From Paracamarosporium sp. OC-R06-R3 (lineage: Eukaryota > Ascomycota > Dothideomycetes > Pleosporales > Didymosphaeriaceae): a stretch of DNA of 64,000 nucleotides. The stretch covers positions 262-64,261 of the forward strand of contig JACVRA010000200.1 of assembly GCA_019828545.1 (NCBI GenBank), in the 5' to 3' direction. Made by a program: the position numbers and the translations under genes. The notes under the pieces are model-generated. The model had not been told where the DNA came from. It saw only the letters and a list, made by a program, of their open reading frames with translations, and did not search any database. Below, in pieces: positions 22,809 through 32,418 of the stretch (the first letter of the stretch is position 1; every line of letters starts with the position of its first letter).

Positions 22809-23980
22809 GAAGAGTGCAGGTGCAGGCACAGAGGGACAAGACGCATCTCTGGCGAGGCGTGACGCGGGCAGCGAGGCAAACCGTCTAGAAAAGAGCGGGA
22901 AATGCAGAGCGTCAGATGGAGGTCCAAATTAAGGCCTCTGGCGTCCGCACAGGCAGTGGGGAACGGGCCAGGGTGCTGCTCACGAGCGACCAGGGCACTC
23001 GAGCTGCGGGAGTGCGGGCGCCGATACGAATCAGTAGTGTGTCCGTGACCGGGTTCTCTGAGGTCGCAGCGGCGGGAAAAGCTGGCACGGCCACATGACG
23101 ATCTCGGTCTATCTTCATGCGGCAGTTGGGGAGCAGAGCTGGGCCGGCGACGCTGGCGTCCTAGGGTGCGGAGAAGCCAGGCGCGACGCTCAACGGTGTG
23201 TGGAGGACGACGGCCCTGGGGGCATGGGTGTGCGTCTAGCGCTTCATGGGAGGGCGACCGGGCTCCAGATGGCGCTGAACGGGACCATCACCGCAGGCCT
23301 CGGTTAGAGCCCTGGCGCCGCAAGCCTGGCAGGCTACAGCAGCCGCTGGCAATTTGCACATCGGGGCCTTTTAGATTGCTTGTCTAACCACTCGCGACAT
23401 GGCGTTTCGGAGCTTGCCTTCTAGAATTCTAGAATCTGGGGTAACGAACGAAGCGGGCGAATGCGGCGGCTGCGGTGCGCGCGCTGTACCGGGTACGCTG
23501 CCTTCACACCACGCGGGCGCTGTGACCTGTCTGAGGGTTGGGGTGACGCCCCGGTTCGTTGCCAGATCGCCGAGTGTGCCGCGTTGCTGCAGTGCGCGAA
23601 TGCCAGGCACACGCTGGCCTCGGAGGGTGGTGTTGGGTATCCTGGCGTAGCTTCCCTCACCTGACGCCGCTGCGACGCCTGTAGACCGCCCTTTGCCCCC
23701 AGAAGGCGAAATGAGGGCTCGAAAGCGGGTAACGTGATATCATCAAAGAAAATGATCGCCAGGGCTGAGGGAAATGGATCGGAGGGGATGGACTGTGGTC
23801 AATGCCGCCGCTGAGCTAATCGCACGCGGGTTGCCAGACTGCAGGCGCAACCGTGGCAGCTGCGACTGGCGTCCGCCTCATTTCGGCAGGGGCGTCCGCT
23901 ATGCTGCAGACGTCGGCTCCACGTTAGAGGCACCGGACACGAAGATGAAGGGTGTGCGGATGCAAAGGTAGTTGCAGATA
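22809..23980. other. Intergenic region, no gene seen
   Basis: Tandem spacing between the Zn2Cys6 gene (start 22808) and the 3' end of the QutR-like gene (stop 23981), both on the minus strand. It is GC-rich and probably carries a long 5' leader or promoter for the transcription factor. No frame on either strand shows protein family features. Confidence 0.5.
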
Positions 23981-26014
23981 TTAAAACAAGCCCCTGCCCG
24001 ACGCTAGCTGCACAAAATCAAAACACACATTACCGCCAACCAGCAGCCGTATCATCTCCACCGTCGTCCATGCGGACACATCCGCGCTCCCGTACGCTGT
24101 CCATCCCGCCGACGTCGCGATGGCCAGTGGGTCGACCTTGCGAGGCCCACTGGCCAGGTCCACGAACACCTTGCCCGCCGACAGCGTCCCATGCCCGTTG
24201 CTGCTGCCGTGCTTCCCGTTGACCCGATAGTGCTTGAGCAGCGGCACCACCAGCAACGACTTCTCGGCGGGCAGCGCCGAGATGATGACAAAAGGCTGCT
24301 CCAGCCGCTTCATGTCCTCGATAGACCGAACCGGCTCCACCTCTGTGGAGAGAGATCCCCGAGCCTTGAACCCAATCGTGTACACCGGCCCAATCCCCAG
24401 ACTCTTCAACGCGAATATCGAAGCCGACGCATCTACCTCCGAGCTTGCCAGCAGCAACGCTGCCCGTCCGCTGTATGCCGACGGCACAAAGTCGCGCGTA
24501 AGTGTCGCTCGTATCCCCTTCCACGTCGCGTTGTCGCCAATGAACACTGGCTGCCCGCTCTCTTGCCGGACAAGTACGGTATCCACCTGTCCAATTGCAC
24601 GCGCGGCATTCGACAAGGCCGGCAGATATGGTGCCGATGCCGCCACCAGAGGAGGGCTGATGTACGCTCCGCCAAACTTCGGTCGCCGCAGGATATATTC
24701 GATCGAGGCTTTGGGTGCTCGCTCTGCGAACGCAAACTGGTGTGGCAGGCTCAGTTCGTTGAAGCACTTCTCGAAGAACATGGCTTGCGACGCGGACCTG
24801 AAGCTACCGATACCATAAATGTCTAGCTTAGGCATTTGACCCATGCTGTGAAGAGCCGAGTTAATCTGGGCAGCACTTAATTGACCGGGTGCCGCGATCA
24901 TGGGTAGGAGCGGATGAGTTATGGGGGTAAATATCTTATTCATGGTCCTAGTTAGTTGTCCTGTGGGCCCCATGTTCAGCCCCGAAAAAGGTGGGTGCGG
25001 ATACTTTGTCTGGATGGTCGTCCGAAAGTACTCAAGCTCCATGTTCTCTTGCATCGAGTTGACCAGCACGTACATCTTGACAATGTCTCCGTAAACCGCT
25101 CCTCGTTCGAAGAGGGTCTGGGTCTCTGGTGCGAGCCACTTGAAATTGCCCGAGAAGTCATGGAAAGCGGAGATTATCTTGCTACAACCCTTCCTCTCGG
25201 CCAATTTCCTTCGGATATCATCGGGAAGCCAAAGCTCAACGTCAATATATTCGCACCCCCACTGAATAGCCCGGGTGAGGTACTTGAAGAAGAGGTTAGG
25301 GTCATCCATGGGGAATCGACCGTTCTCTTTCGTGCATCTTGTTGTGTAGATGATCGGCAGCTCTGTTCGCTGCCGCAGAAGCATTAGCTGTTCGCCGACG
25401 TACTTCAAGCTGGGCACCTTGCTGACGCTCCCGTCCAGCAGAGGCTCCTCCAAAAGGTCCACTCTGATCTCCAATGCGTCCGCTCCTACTGAGAGTATAT
25501 CAAGGTTTGGGAGCGCCGCGTGGACGTCAGGAAAAGTGGTAGATATCAGCGTGGTGCGCGCCTTTTTCGTTAGGTCCCTGTGAGGAGTGCGCTGACCCAG
25601 AACTAGTGACAGGAAACGCGCGACGTCCCTTCGGAAGAATGTCGACACCGTGTATAGGTATTCGTAGTCGCAGCTTTCGGTGATGCTGTCGTCGCGCGGG
25701 TGCGGTCCGTCCACACAGTGGGTGTTTATGAGTATGCGCGAGCGGTCCCAGCTGTCGGCCTGTGACACGGCGAGGCTGCTCCGCATGCCGTAGACGGTGG
25801 ATCTGGGCCCCGCCTTCACCTTTTCCAGCGATGTTGTTGTCTCCCATGGCTGGCCCAGCACATCGGCGAAGATACCGACAATGTCATCTTCGCCTTCCCC
25901 ATGCAGCAGCAACAAGGCCGGCCTGTCCCCGCTGGGTATCTCCTGCACCTCGATTGTTCCGACCTCTTTGAGCTGCGCGGTGGATACGCTTTCTGCCTGT
26001 ATCATGGTCGCCAT
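23981..26014 (-). CDS. qutR: Quinate repressor-like protein (QutR/qa-1S family), short N-terminus
   Basis: Single frame, 677 residues from ATG 26014 (MATMIQAES). It follows the C-terminal architecture of the AROM-derived quinate repressors. A type I dehydroquinase-like domain begins at TTLISTTFPDVHAALPNLDIL (~residues 155-370), and its usual Schiff-base Lys and active-site His positions still look occupied (DIVKM, FHDF). A shikimate dehydrogenase-like domain follows (~385-670). In characterised QutR a shikimate-kinase-like domain precedes these; here only about 140 residues precede the dehydroquinase part, and no P-loop (GxxGxGK[ST]) is visible. Family members repress quinate catabolic genes by binding the activator QutA. 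No quinate dehydrogenase, dehydratase or permease gene lies in this window, so the target locus is elsewhere or lost. Confidence 0.85.
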   Translation of the reverse strand: MATMIQAESVSTAQLKEVGTIEVQEIPSGDRPALLLLHGEGEDDIVGIFADVLGQPWETTTSLEKVKAGPRSTVYGMRSSLAVSQADSWDRSRILINTHCVDGPHPRDDSITESCDYEYLYTVSTFFRRDVARFLSLVLGQRTPHRDLTKKARTTLISTTFPDVHAALPNLDILSVGADALEIRVDLLEEPLLDGSVSKVPSLKYVGEQLMLLRQRTELPIIYTTRCTKENGRFPMDDPNLFFKYLTRAIQWGCEYIDVELWLPDDIRRKLAERKGCSKIISAFHDFSGNFKWLAPETQTLFERGAVYGDIVKMYVLVNSMQENMELEYFRTTIQTKYPHPPFSGLNMGPTGQLTRTMNKIFTPITHPLLPMIAAPGQLSAAQINSALHSMGQMPKLDIYGIGSFRSASQAMFFEKCFNELSLPHQFAFAERAPKASIEYILRRPKFGGAYISPPLVAASAPYLPALSNAARAIGQVDTVLVRQESGQPVFIGDNATWKGIRATLTRDFVPSAYSGRAALLLASSEVDASASIFALKSLGIGPVYTIGFKARGSLSTEVEPVRSIEDMKRLEQPFVIISALPAEKSLLVVPLLKHYRVNGKHGSSNGHGTLSAGKVFVDLASGPRKVDPLAIATSAGWTAYGSADVSAWTTVEMIRLLVGGNVCFDFVQLASGRGLF

Positions 26015-27652
26015 ATAAGGCGGTAAGTATCGGTGGTGGCGGCTGTTTGCGCGCACAGGGTCTTAGCCGTACACGTTGAAGCCGTTGATGCGGAGCTGGA
26101 TCTCGGCGAGGATGCGACGGGAGGTGTTCAGAGGGGAGCAGTCGCGGAGAGATTTCACCATCTCCGTATGTGCGTGGGAGCCGGGGCAGGTGTGGGTATC
26201 CAGTGTCAACTGGGGGAGTGTGTTGCGCGTCGTCAGGGCGCAGGTAGGGGTTGGATGGTCCAGTGACGGCGAGCAAGATATAAAACGAAACGCGATCCTG
26301 ATCGACGTATAGAAGATGGTTGCGATAGCGAGGATGCAGCGGGCTCTGCCATACGGAAAGATCGCAATTGCCGCACGATCCCGCGCGGTTCTTAGGTTCA
26401 GAGGCGTCGTATGGCTGGACTCTCAAAATGCCGTCGGGAGACCCGCCAAGGCACGCACCTCGGGCAGTTGTGCAATGCGGGCGGCACCAGGCTGCCCCAG
26501 AAAACTGGGGGTTGCGAATTTATCCGGGGCGAGGCAATCAATTTCGCACCAATGGCGGCGGCGCGCCAAGCGGCAGTCGTTCACCCGCACTCGAGTGCGC
26601 TCCATGGACATCGCCGACGGTGCGCTCTGGACGCGGGCAGCACGCCGGCGGGGTCTGGATTGGTGGACATATGGGCGCTGGTCGCTGAGACACGAGCTGA
26701 GGCACCCTGAGGCACCCTGAGGCACCCTGAGGCACCCAAACATGCCACCTCGGTCGACACGGCGGGCGGCGAGCAGAGCAATGGGACGAGATGGCGGCCA
26801 CGGGGGATGCTCCCAGGGATAAAGTCGCTCTCGGGTTCGACTGCGCGCTGGAGTCGTCTGCTAGCAGCGGAGAATGGCTGATCGGGCGAAAGCCTCCTCT
26901 CCATGTGGCTCGTCAGCCCTATCGGCCTCTCTTGGCTGCCGCGTTCGGCAAAGAGCCATCGATACGAACCACGCAGCGGGGACGTCGACTGCTTCACTCG
27001 TCGACGTGCTTTTCGCCGTGCTCCTTGCCGTGCCCGTTGCGCCATCGGCCGTGCTGCTTGTGGACGACCGCTGCCTAATCGCGATTTAACCGGCCGCAGC
27101 TCCCACGAGGCTGTACTGTCGATGCATCCACACTCCCCAGGAAGAATGCCTCAAGCCGCTCCACCGGCTGCTTGACACCGGATGCTGCATCTTGATGATG
27201 GTAACCACTTCAAATTTTTCACCTTCATCTCGGACCCGCACCGCCTCATCTCGGCGGGAAGGAATCCACAATGCGACGTCGCTAAGCCTACGCGAAGTAT
27301 CACCTCTCTTGGTAGCATCCACGAGTAGCTTCCGCCATCGTTATCGCAAGTCCTAAGGATGCAGTGGCTTTTGGAGATTCTCCGTCTGCCACTCTGTTTG
27401 ACACCAGGTGCGCGGCAGGCGTTTCACCACTCGACCGTCACGTCACCTCAACAATCTACATTTTCCCGTTGCACCACGCGATTGTGGCAGATGAGCAATC
27501 AATCTGATCATGGATTACGTCTTCCATCCACGTTGCGGCTCGGCATGGGCCGGGCCTGGCCGCGATCCCGTGACCGCCATGTAGCCAATCTATTCACGTG
27601 TATTTCACGCATCCTCCTCTCGTCCATCAACTCCAGCTCAAGTGCCGCACGA
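26015..27652. other. Intergenic region, GC-rich
   Basis: Tandem spacing between the QutR-like gene and the 3' end of the short-chain dehydrogenase, both minus. It holds a 10-bp tandem repeat (26701-26737) and an unexplained protein-like frame on the minus strand at about 26199-26063 (see findings). No complete gene can be supported. Confidence 0.45.
26701..26737. repeat. 10-bp tandem repeat, 3.7 copies
   Basis: Perfect copies of ggcaccctga, ending in a partial unit. Preceded by ctga, so the array may start at 26697. No gene overlaps it. Confidence 0.9.
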
Positions 27653-28837
27653 TCATAAGATCTTGGCCTTTCCCCCGGAAGCATCCATGACGCTTCCACT
27701 GATCCACTGCAGAGCATCAGCGTCACATATTGCTCCTCACTGAGCCTGAACTCACTCTGGCTTTCTCGCTGACGAGCAGACCGACCACGCCCGCAATGTC
27801 TTCCACTTCGCCTATACGGTTTGCAACCGCCACCTCGGCTGCATCCGACGCTTCGAGCTTGCCTCGAGCCTCGGCAGGAATCCTTTTGTAAGCCTCCGTC
27901 TTGGTGAAGCCGACGCTGACCGAGTTGAACGTCGTGCCTTCCATCCCAGGGCGAGTGCCTAGCTCGTCTGCCCACTTGCTGCATGCATGTCAGATTGCGA
28001 GGAAAGAGCGACCACCTCTCCCAAAACCTGCAGCGGGGCGAATGAAGCCGCACAGACGAATCCACCAAGCCACACGCAAAAGCAAAAGCGTCGAACAGAC
28101 TACCACTCACCTCATCAGACACTCGAGCGCAGCCTTGGTCGCCGCATACACAGCCCTGCATCCTCATTAGATCCGCTCACTACTACACACTTCACTGTCC
28201 ACCACCAATCAAGCAACTCACCCGCCATCAGGCCTCCTCGCCCTCACCCCCTCACTACTAATCCCCACCACCCTCCCACCCTTCCTAAACACATTCCCCC
28301 GCACAAAATGCTCCACCAACATGATCGGAAACCGAACATTCCCCGCCAACGCCACGTCCACAACATCATCCCTTACGCTCCCCTCTCCCATCTTCGCAAG
28401 CGTCATGACCGCAGCATTGAACACCACAATGTCGATCTTGCCGGAGAAGTACGTGGTAAGCGCCTGGAGGATGGGCCCGACGGCGGCGTTGGAATTAGGA
28501 AGACCGATGTCAGCTTGTACGCCGATGAATCTAGGTGGTGTAGCGGTGGGCGCACCATCAGGAGAAGCAGGAGAGTAGAGCTTAGTGATTGTTTCTCTAA
28601 GATCGTTGAACAGACCTATCGATTCAACAGACGAGTACGTGCCGACGATGGAGGCGCCGCGCGTGGCGAGCTCGATGCATATCGCGCGGCCGATGCCTTT
28701 TGTTGCACCGCTGGGAATCTAAATATCAGCTTCGTCTCCAAAACACCATGTAGTCCGAATCAGTAGTACGAGCAGGTCCATTCCACTCACGTTACTAGCG
28801 CGACTTTACCCCGCAGGTCCTGCTCTTGCAGCCTCAT
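27653..28837 (-). CDS. Short-chain dehydrogenase/reductase (SDR family)
   Basis: Five exons: 28837-28791, 28710-28222, 28155-28111, 27978-27756, 27706-27653; introns 80, 66, 132 and 49 nt; 285 residues. Splicing restores the classical SDR elements in order: cofactor motif TGATKGIGRA (TGxxxGxG), NNAG-like FNAAVMTL, catalytic Ser in VVGISSEG and YAATK (YxxxK) created across intron 2, then KWADELG and a C-terminal WISGSVMDASGG, which replaces the usual end of the fold. It is a soluble NAD(P)-dependent oxidoreductase; the substrate is unknown. The gene starts with MRLQEQDLRGKVALVT just ahead of the cofactor loop, a normal length for the family. It stands upstream of the QutR-like gene on the same strand, but a functional link is unproven. 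Confidence 0.9.
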
Positions 28838-29851
28838 GATAGGCTGCGCCGGAGCCGGCGCGCGAAAAATAAACATAGCTCCTTCGACTTTATGTGTGGT
28901 ATATCCCCCGTTCGTTCGTTCCTGCTCGCGACGAGACAAGACGAGACGAGACGTGTAAAGATGTACTTGCAAAGCAGCGCAACGCAAAGCAACGCAAAGC
29001 AAAAAGTAGCCAGCCAGCGAGAGATATACCTCGGCCGTACATACACCTTATCACCAGCAGTGCACCAGTAGCAGCAAAGCAATACAAAGTGATTATATGC
29101 GTAGATAGCGTTGGCCATCGGCGAGATCAGCCGGGGGTCAGCCGAGGAAAGATGCCGAATATGCTCGTCCGTTTGGCCCCGCAAGGCTTGCATCCCCCGC
29201 ATCCGAGGCCATGCAGGAACCGGTGTCACGTGAAATGGACGAATGATGGAGGTGGCGCGGAAGAGAAGTAGCGGCGAGTGAGTGTATCACGGGATCGATC
29301 TGGTGGGAAGAAAGCTCTGGGCTGTAGATATCGATCGCATAGGAGTCTAACTAACAGCAACGGTGCAGAAGCTCGTCAGAATGCTACTACGTTCTCGGCC
29401 GTGCTTTTTATCCTATGACAATTTCCATCCTAAGTTTAAGTTGTGCTTTGGTTCGTGCATTACGACCGCGATACCTAATTCTCGAGATCCTCTCGTCGCG
29501 CTCAGACATCGACTACCCCCGTCTGCGTAGAATGCACAAAGCTCCTGGGAGATAGTCTGGGGAAGCGCCTTGTACCTTCTTTGTGGTGTGTTCTACGCGC
29601 AGCGGTATGTCGTTGTGATGCAGTTCTATGAGCGATGCTCCGCTCGTCGAGTCTATGCAGTTAGCTATGTTACTTTGACTATCTTTGTTCAAAAGTAATC
29701 TTCGCGGTCGCTGTGGAGGTGGGAACGTATACGTATGAGTGCAGCGGTGTCTGGAAGCTGAGCGAGTTGGGTGTGCGCGGAGAGCTGGGGTCCGCGTATC
29801 TTTCTGGTGTTTGTAACGATTGGGTATAGAAGCTGTAGGTACAGGGCAAGA

Positions 29852-30020
29852 TGGTGTGTATAGTCTCTTCCTGTGGCAAAGTGCTCACAATGCTGCGGGT
29901 AGGGTTTGGTTTTGCATGATGCAGAGGAGAGTGAAAGAATGCGAAGTGGAGCAGCACATAGTGAAATGACAAGCCACATCAGGTGAATAATGTAAGTTTG
30001 TGTGATACTGTATATAAAAG
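29852..30020. repeat. Upstream repeat copy A, in front of the APH-like gene
   Basis: This ~170-bp segment matches 31668-31828 by eye: shared blocks are gtgta-agtctcttcct, ggtttggttttgca versus ggttttggtttgca, acaagccacat versus acaagccatat, and gtgtgat-ctg-atataaaa. Many differences are C/T and G/A transitions, with copy B the more AT-rich. It ends with a TATA-like box close to the start of a gene in both cases. Confidence 0.8.
30011..30020 (+). promoter_or_regulatory. TATA-like element of APH-like gene
   Basis: tatataaaag lies 103 bp before the ATG at 30123, within repeat copy A. The equivalent box in copy B (31820-31830) precedes the next gene by about 70 bp. Confidence 0.5.
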
Positions 30021-30122
30021 GGGCCCCATAGCCACTACTCCATATCTCCTCTAAGATTTTGACCAACAATTCTTCCCTGCACTACATCCCAACCGTCCAC
30101 CCAATCTAAACCCTCCAGCGCC

Positions 30123-30959
30123 ATGGAGTCTGAATTCCCCCTCGAAGGACGAGACCTGTCTACAGTCACCGAGATGGAATTCGTCAATGCTGCCAAAACC
30201 GGTCCCGTTATTTGTAGTATAGGAGGCAGGGTTGTGAAGATTACAAGCACTGCAGTCTTGAAAACCAGTTACGAAGTTCTTCCACAGGAGGCGGCGAATA
30301 TGGAATATGTCTATTCTCACTCCGACGGGCAGATACACGTTCCACGCGTTTACCGAACCTTTACCTCGGGTGACAGAGGCTATATTGCTATGGACTTCAT
30401 CGATGGTGACTGTTTGGACTCGATGCCGTGGTCGGAGCGCTCTGCCGAGGAACGGCGAAGTATCATCCTGCAGGTTACTAAGGGCCTCTTGCATCTTAGA
30501 AGCCTCCGGAGCTCACAGCCTGGACCGGTCGGGCAAGGGATTCCTGAGGGTGGCCTGTTTTCCAGTTATGATGCTGGCAGATCGTTTCAGACCGTCGCTG
30601 ATATGGAGCCATGGTTCAACGACAAGCTTGCTATTCGCGGCGCTGGGAATGTCACTGGAATGTTCAAGGACTTGGTCATGTGCCACATGGATATCGCTCC
30701 GAGGAACTTCGTCCTGGACAAATCCGGGAAGTTGTGGTTTCTGGACTGGGCTTGGGCTGGCTTCTTCCCTCCCGAATTTGAAAAGGCTGGCCTTTTGCGC
30801 AAACGAGGACCACAGTCTGACTTTCAGTTTGTCCAAGACATCTTACACGAGCTTGAACATATTGAGTATAATGAGCCGCTTCTGAGTCTTCTATTGATTG
30901 TTTATCAAATCAATAATGGCCCTTTTGCAGCTTCACATCTTGTACAAAGGGACGATTAA
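30123..30959 (+). CDS. APH/choline-kinase-like phosphotransferase family protein
   Basis: Intronless, 278 residues. It has the aminoglycoside-phosphotransferase-type kinase fold common in filamentous fungi: N-lobe strand GGRVVKIT, hinge-region IAMDFIDGDCLD, catalytic loop CHMDIAPRNFVLD (H-x-D-x4-N) and metal-binding D in WFLDWAWAGFFP. All the catalytic residues visible are intact. Such fungal proteins are rarely characterised, and the substrate could be a small metabolite rather than an antibiotic. The final ~60 residues run to the stop without other features. Its promoter region is a repeat shared with the DUF7770-like gene downstream. Confidence 0.85.
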   Translation: MESEFPLEGRDLSTVTEMEFVNAAKTGPVICSIGGRVVKITSTAVLKTSYEVLPQEAANMEYVYSHSDGQIHVPRVYRTFTSGDRGYIAMDFIDGDCLDSMPWSERSAEERRSIILQVTKGLLHLRSLRSSQPGPVGQGIPEGGLFSSYDAGRSFQTVADMEPWFNDKLAIRGAGNVTGMFKDLVMCHMDIAPRNFVLDKSGKLWFLDWAWAGFFPPEFEKAGLLRKRGPQSDFQFVQDILHELEHIEYNEPLLSLLLIVYQINNGPFAASHLVQRDD

Positions 30960-31667
30960 TGTTAGCAAGGAAAACAAGGCTTATAAGCTAGTTTTAGTGA
31001 GCATGTTCACTCTCTCCAATGTCAATTTATCATTCAAGTGCCTTCATTAGGTATCTTGAGAAATCTAATCTAGTAGCGAGGCGCTATATCGTGGGACCCC
31101 ACCAGCTTGAGCGGTAGCAGATAAGCCTGAACTTGTAGAATTTGTTGAAATTAAGTCTTGGCTGTGTGCTTTTGGTGATCTTGATGACATACAGTATACA
31201 TATCATAACAGAAAGTACATTGGTACTCACATAGCAAACATAGGGTGCGGACTTGCCTTGCATAAACTACAATACGCCAACCATAGGTTCAGCTATGCAA
31301 AGACCAAGGGTTTATCTCTTTATACATACTAGATCTAGCCGTCCTAATATTCGTACTACGATCCCATGATAATCATCTGTAGTTCCTCGCTCGCCTCGGA
31401 TATATACTTCTGAGATGCGCTTGCGTGGTAGGTCACTCCCGCCCTTGATATAGAATTTGATATAGTGGCTAGAAAATGGTATAAGCTAACAAGTACATGC
31501 CTAAGTATTTTCTAAGATGGATTGTTAAAGTGGAAAAAGGAAAAAAACAAAAAAAAATACAAAGTACACCTTATAAGCTAATGCTAATCTAGGCCTTTCA
31601 AATCGACTAAACGCTTCTAGGTTCTAGCTAGTCCCGGAAAAGTGAGATCTACAGACAATATGTTAAG

Positions 31668-31828
31668 CTGATGTGTACAGTCTCTTCCTACGGTAAAGCG
31701 CTTGTAGGTAGGTTTTGGTTTGCACAATGTAGAGCAAAGCGGTACAAAACAAAGCGAAACAGTACAAAGTAAAGTAACAAGCCATATTAGATAAATAATG
31801 TAAATTAGTGTGATTCTGCATATAAAAA
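31668..31828. repeat. Upstream repeat copy B, in front of the DUF7770-like gene
   Basis: Partner of 29852-30020. On the minus strand both copies keep a similar reading frame (YIIHLMWLV...GRDYTHH versus YIIYLIWLV...GRDCTHQ) with a net length difference that is a multiple of three. The repeat could therefore derive from coding DNA rather than only a promoter. Confidence 0.8.
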
Positions 31829-31830
31829 AA
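31820..31830 (+). promoter_or_regulatory. TATA-like element of DUF7770-like gene
   Basis: atataaaaaaa within repeat copy B, about 65-75 bp upstream of the chosen ATG at 31894, at the same place in the repeat as the box of copy A. Confidence 0.45.
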
Positions 31831-31893
31831 CCCATATAGAGGCTGCTTTAGTGGTTGTTTTGCTATCACTCAGGAAAAATCTCATTTGCAACC

Positions 31894-32418
31894 ATGCCCA
31901 ACCCAAGCTTCATACCTGCTGGCCTTCCAACAGACACCGACACTCTCACGGTGTCCGCACTCATCCTCGCTGGACATATCCCGTTTCCATCAGCCATCGG
32001 AAGCGATGTTTATGTCAACCATTGGACTATCTACCTTAAAATCGCAGAAGGAGGTTTCGTACTCCTTGACATGTCGCCAGATCCCACCCCAGGCCAACCG
32101 GGAACGTTGATCGTAAAGCGAATCGAAGACGACATGCTACTTGATGTTGTCCATCAGGTGTCATTTCCTGTGACTCAAGGTCTCTCCGCCAAGGATGTTC
32201 TCGACCGAACCCTAAAGAAAGGCCACCACAAGTATCGGTATAGCGAGAAGATACTAGAGTGTAGATATTGGGCGTACACGGTCATGGAAGATTTCCGAGA
32301 TGCTGGCTGGGTTGAGGGTACCGGGGCGGAAGCATACGCTGCGGTCAGCTCATCGTGGTCCAAGGAAGGGGTCAAGCTGGCAGATACACCGGAGTGGACC
32401 CAAGGAACGTTTGGATAA
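31894..32418 (+). CDS. DUF7770-like fungal protein
   Basis: 174 residues from ATG 31894 (MPNPSFIPAG); the frame is open to 31855, but this ATG has the better context. Pattern recognised: HWTIYLKIAEGGFVLLDMSPDP...PGTLIVKRI, then SFPVTQGLSAKDVLDRTL, HKYRYSEKILECRYWAYTVMEDF, which I associate with the fungal DUF7770 family. The family name is from memory and should be checked. No signal peptide or membrane segment; probably cytosolic. Function unknown. The gene follows the APH-like kinase and shares its upstream repeat, so the two may be co-regulated. Confidence 0.7.
   Translation: MPNPSFIPAGLPTDTDTLTVSALILAGHIPFPSAIGSDVYVNHWTIYLKIAEGGFVLLDMSPDPTPGQPGTLIVKRIEDDMLLDVVHQVSFPVTQGLSAKDVLDRTLKKGHHKYRYSEKILECRYWAYTVMEDFRDAGWVEGTGAEAYAAVSSSWSKEGVKLADTPEWTQGTFG

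Larger units (their letters stand above)
28838..30122. other. Divergent intergenic region
   Basis: Between the SDR (-) and the APH-like gene (+). It holds low-complexity gcaacgcaaagc words near 28975-29005 and the repeat copy at 29852-30020. No other gene is supported. Confidence 0.5.
30960..31893. other. AT-rich spacer with repeat copy B
   Basis: Spacer between two + genes. It is AT-rich with A-runs (31540-31560) and holds repeat copy B with its TATA-like box. A segment near 31590-31660 (gcttctaggttctagctagtcc) resembles 33205-33250 (gcttccaggttctagtccc), so part of it occurs a third time. No gene is supported. Confidence 0.5.

Noticed and set aside
24030..24826. Long frames on both strands inside the QutR-like gene
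   Set aside because: They are shadows of a clear conserved coding frame.
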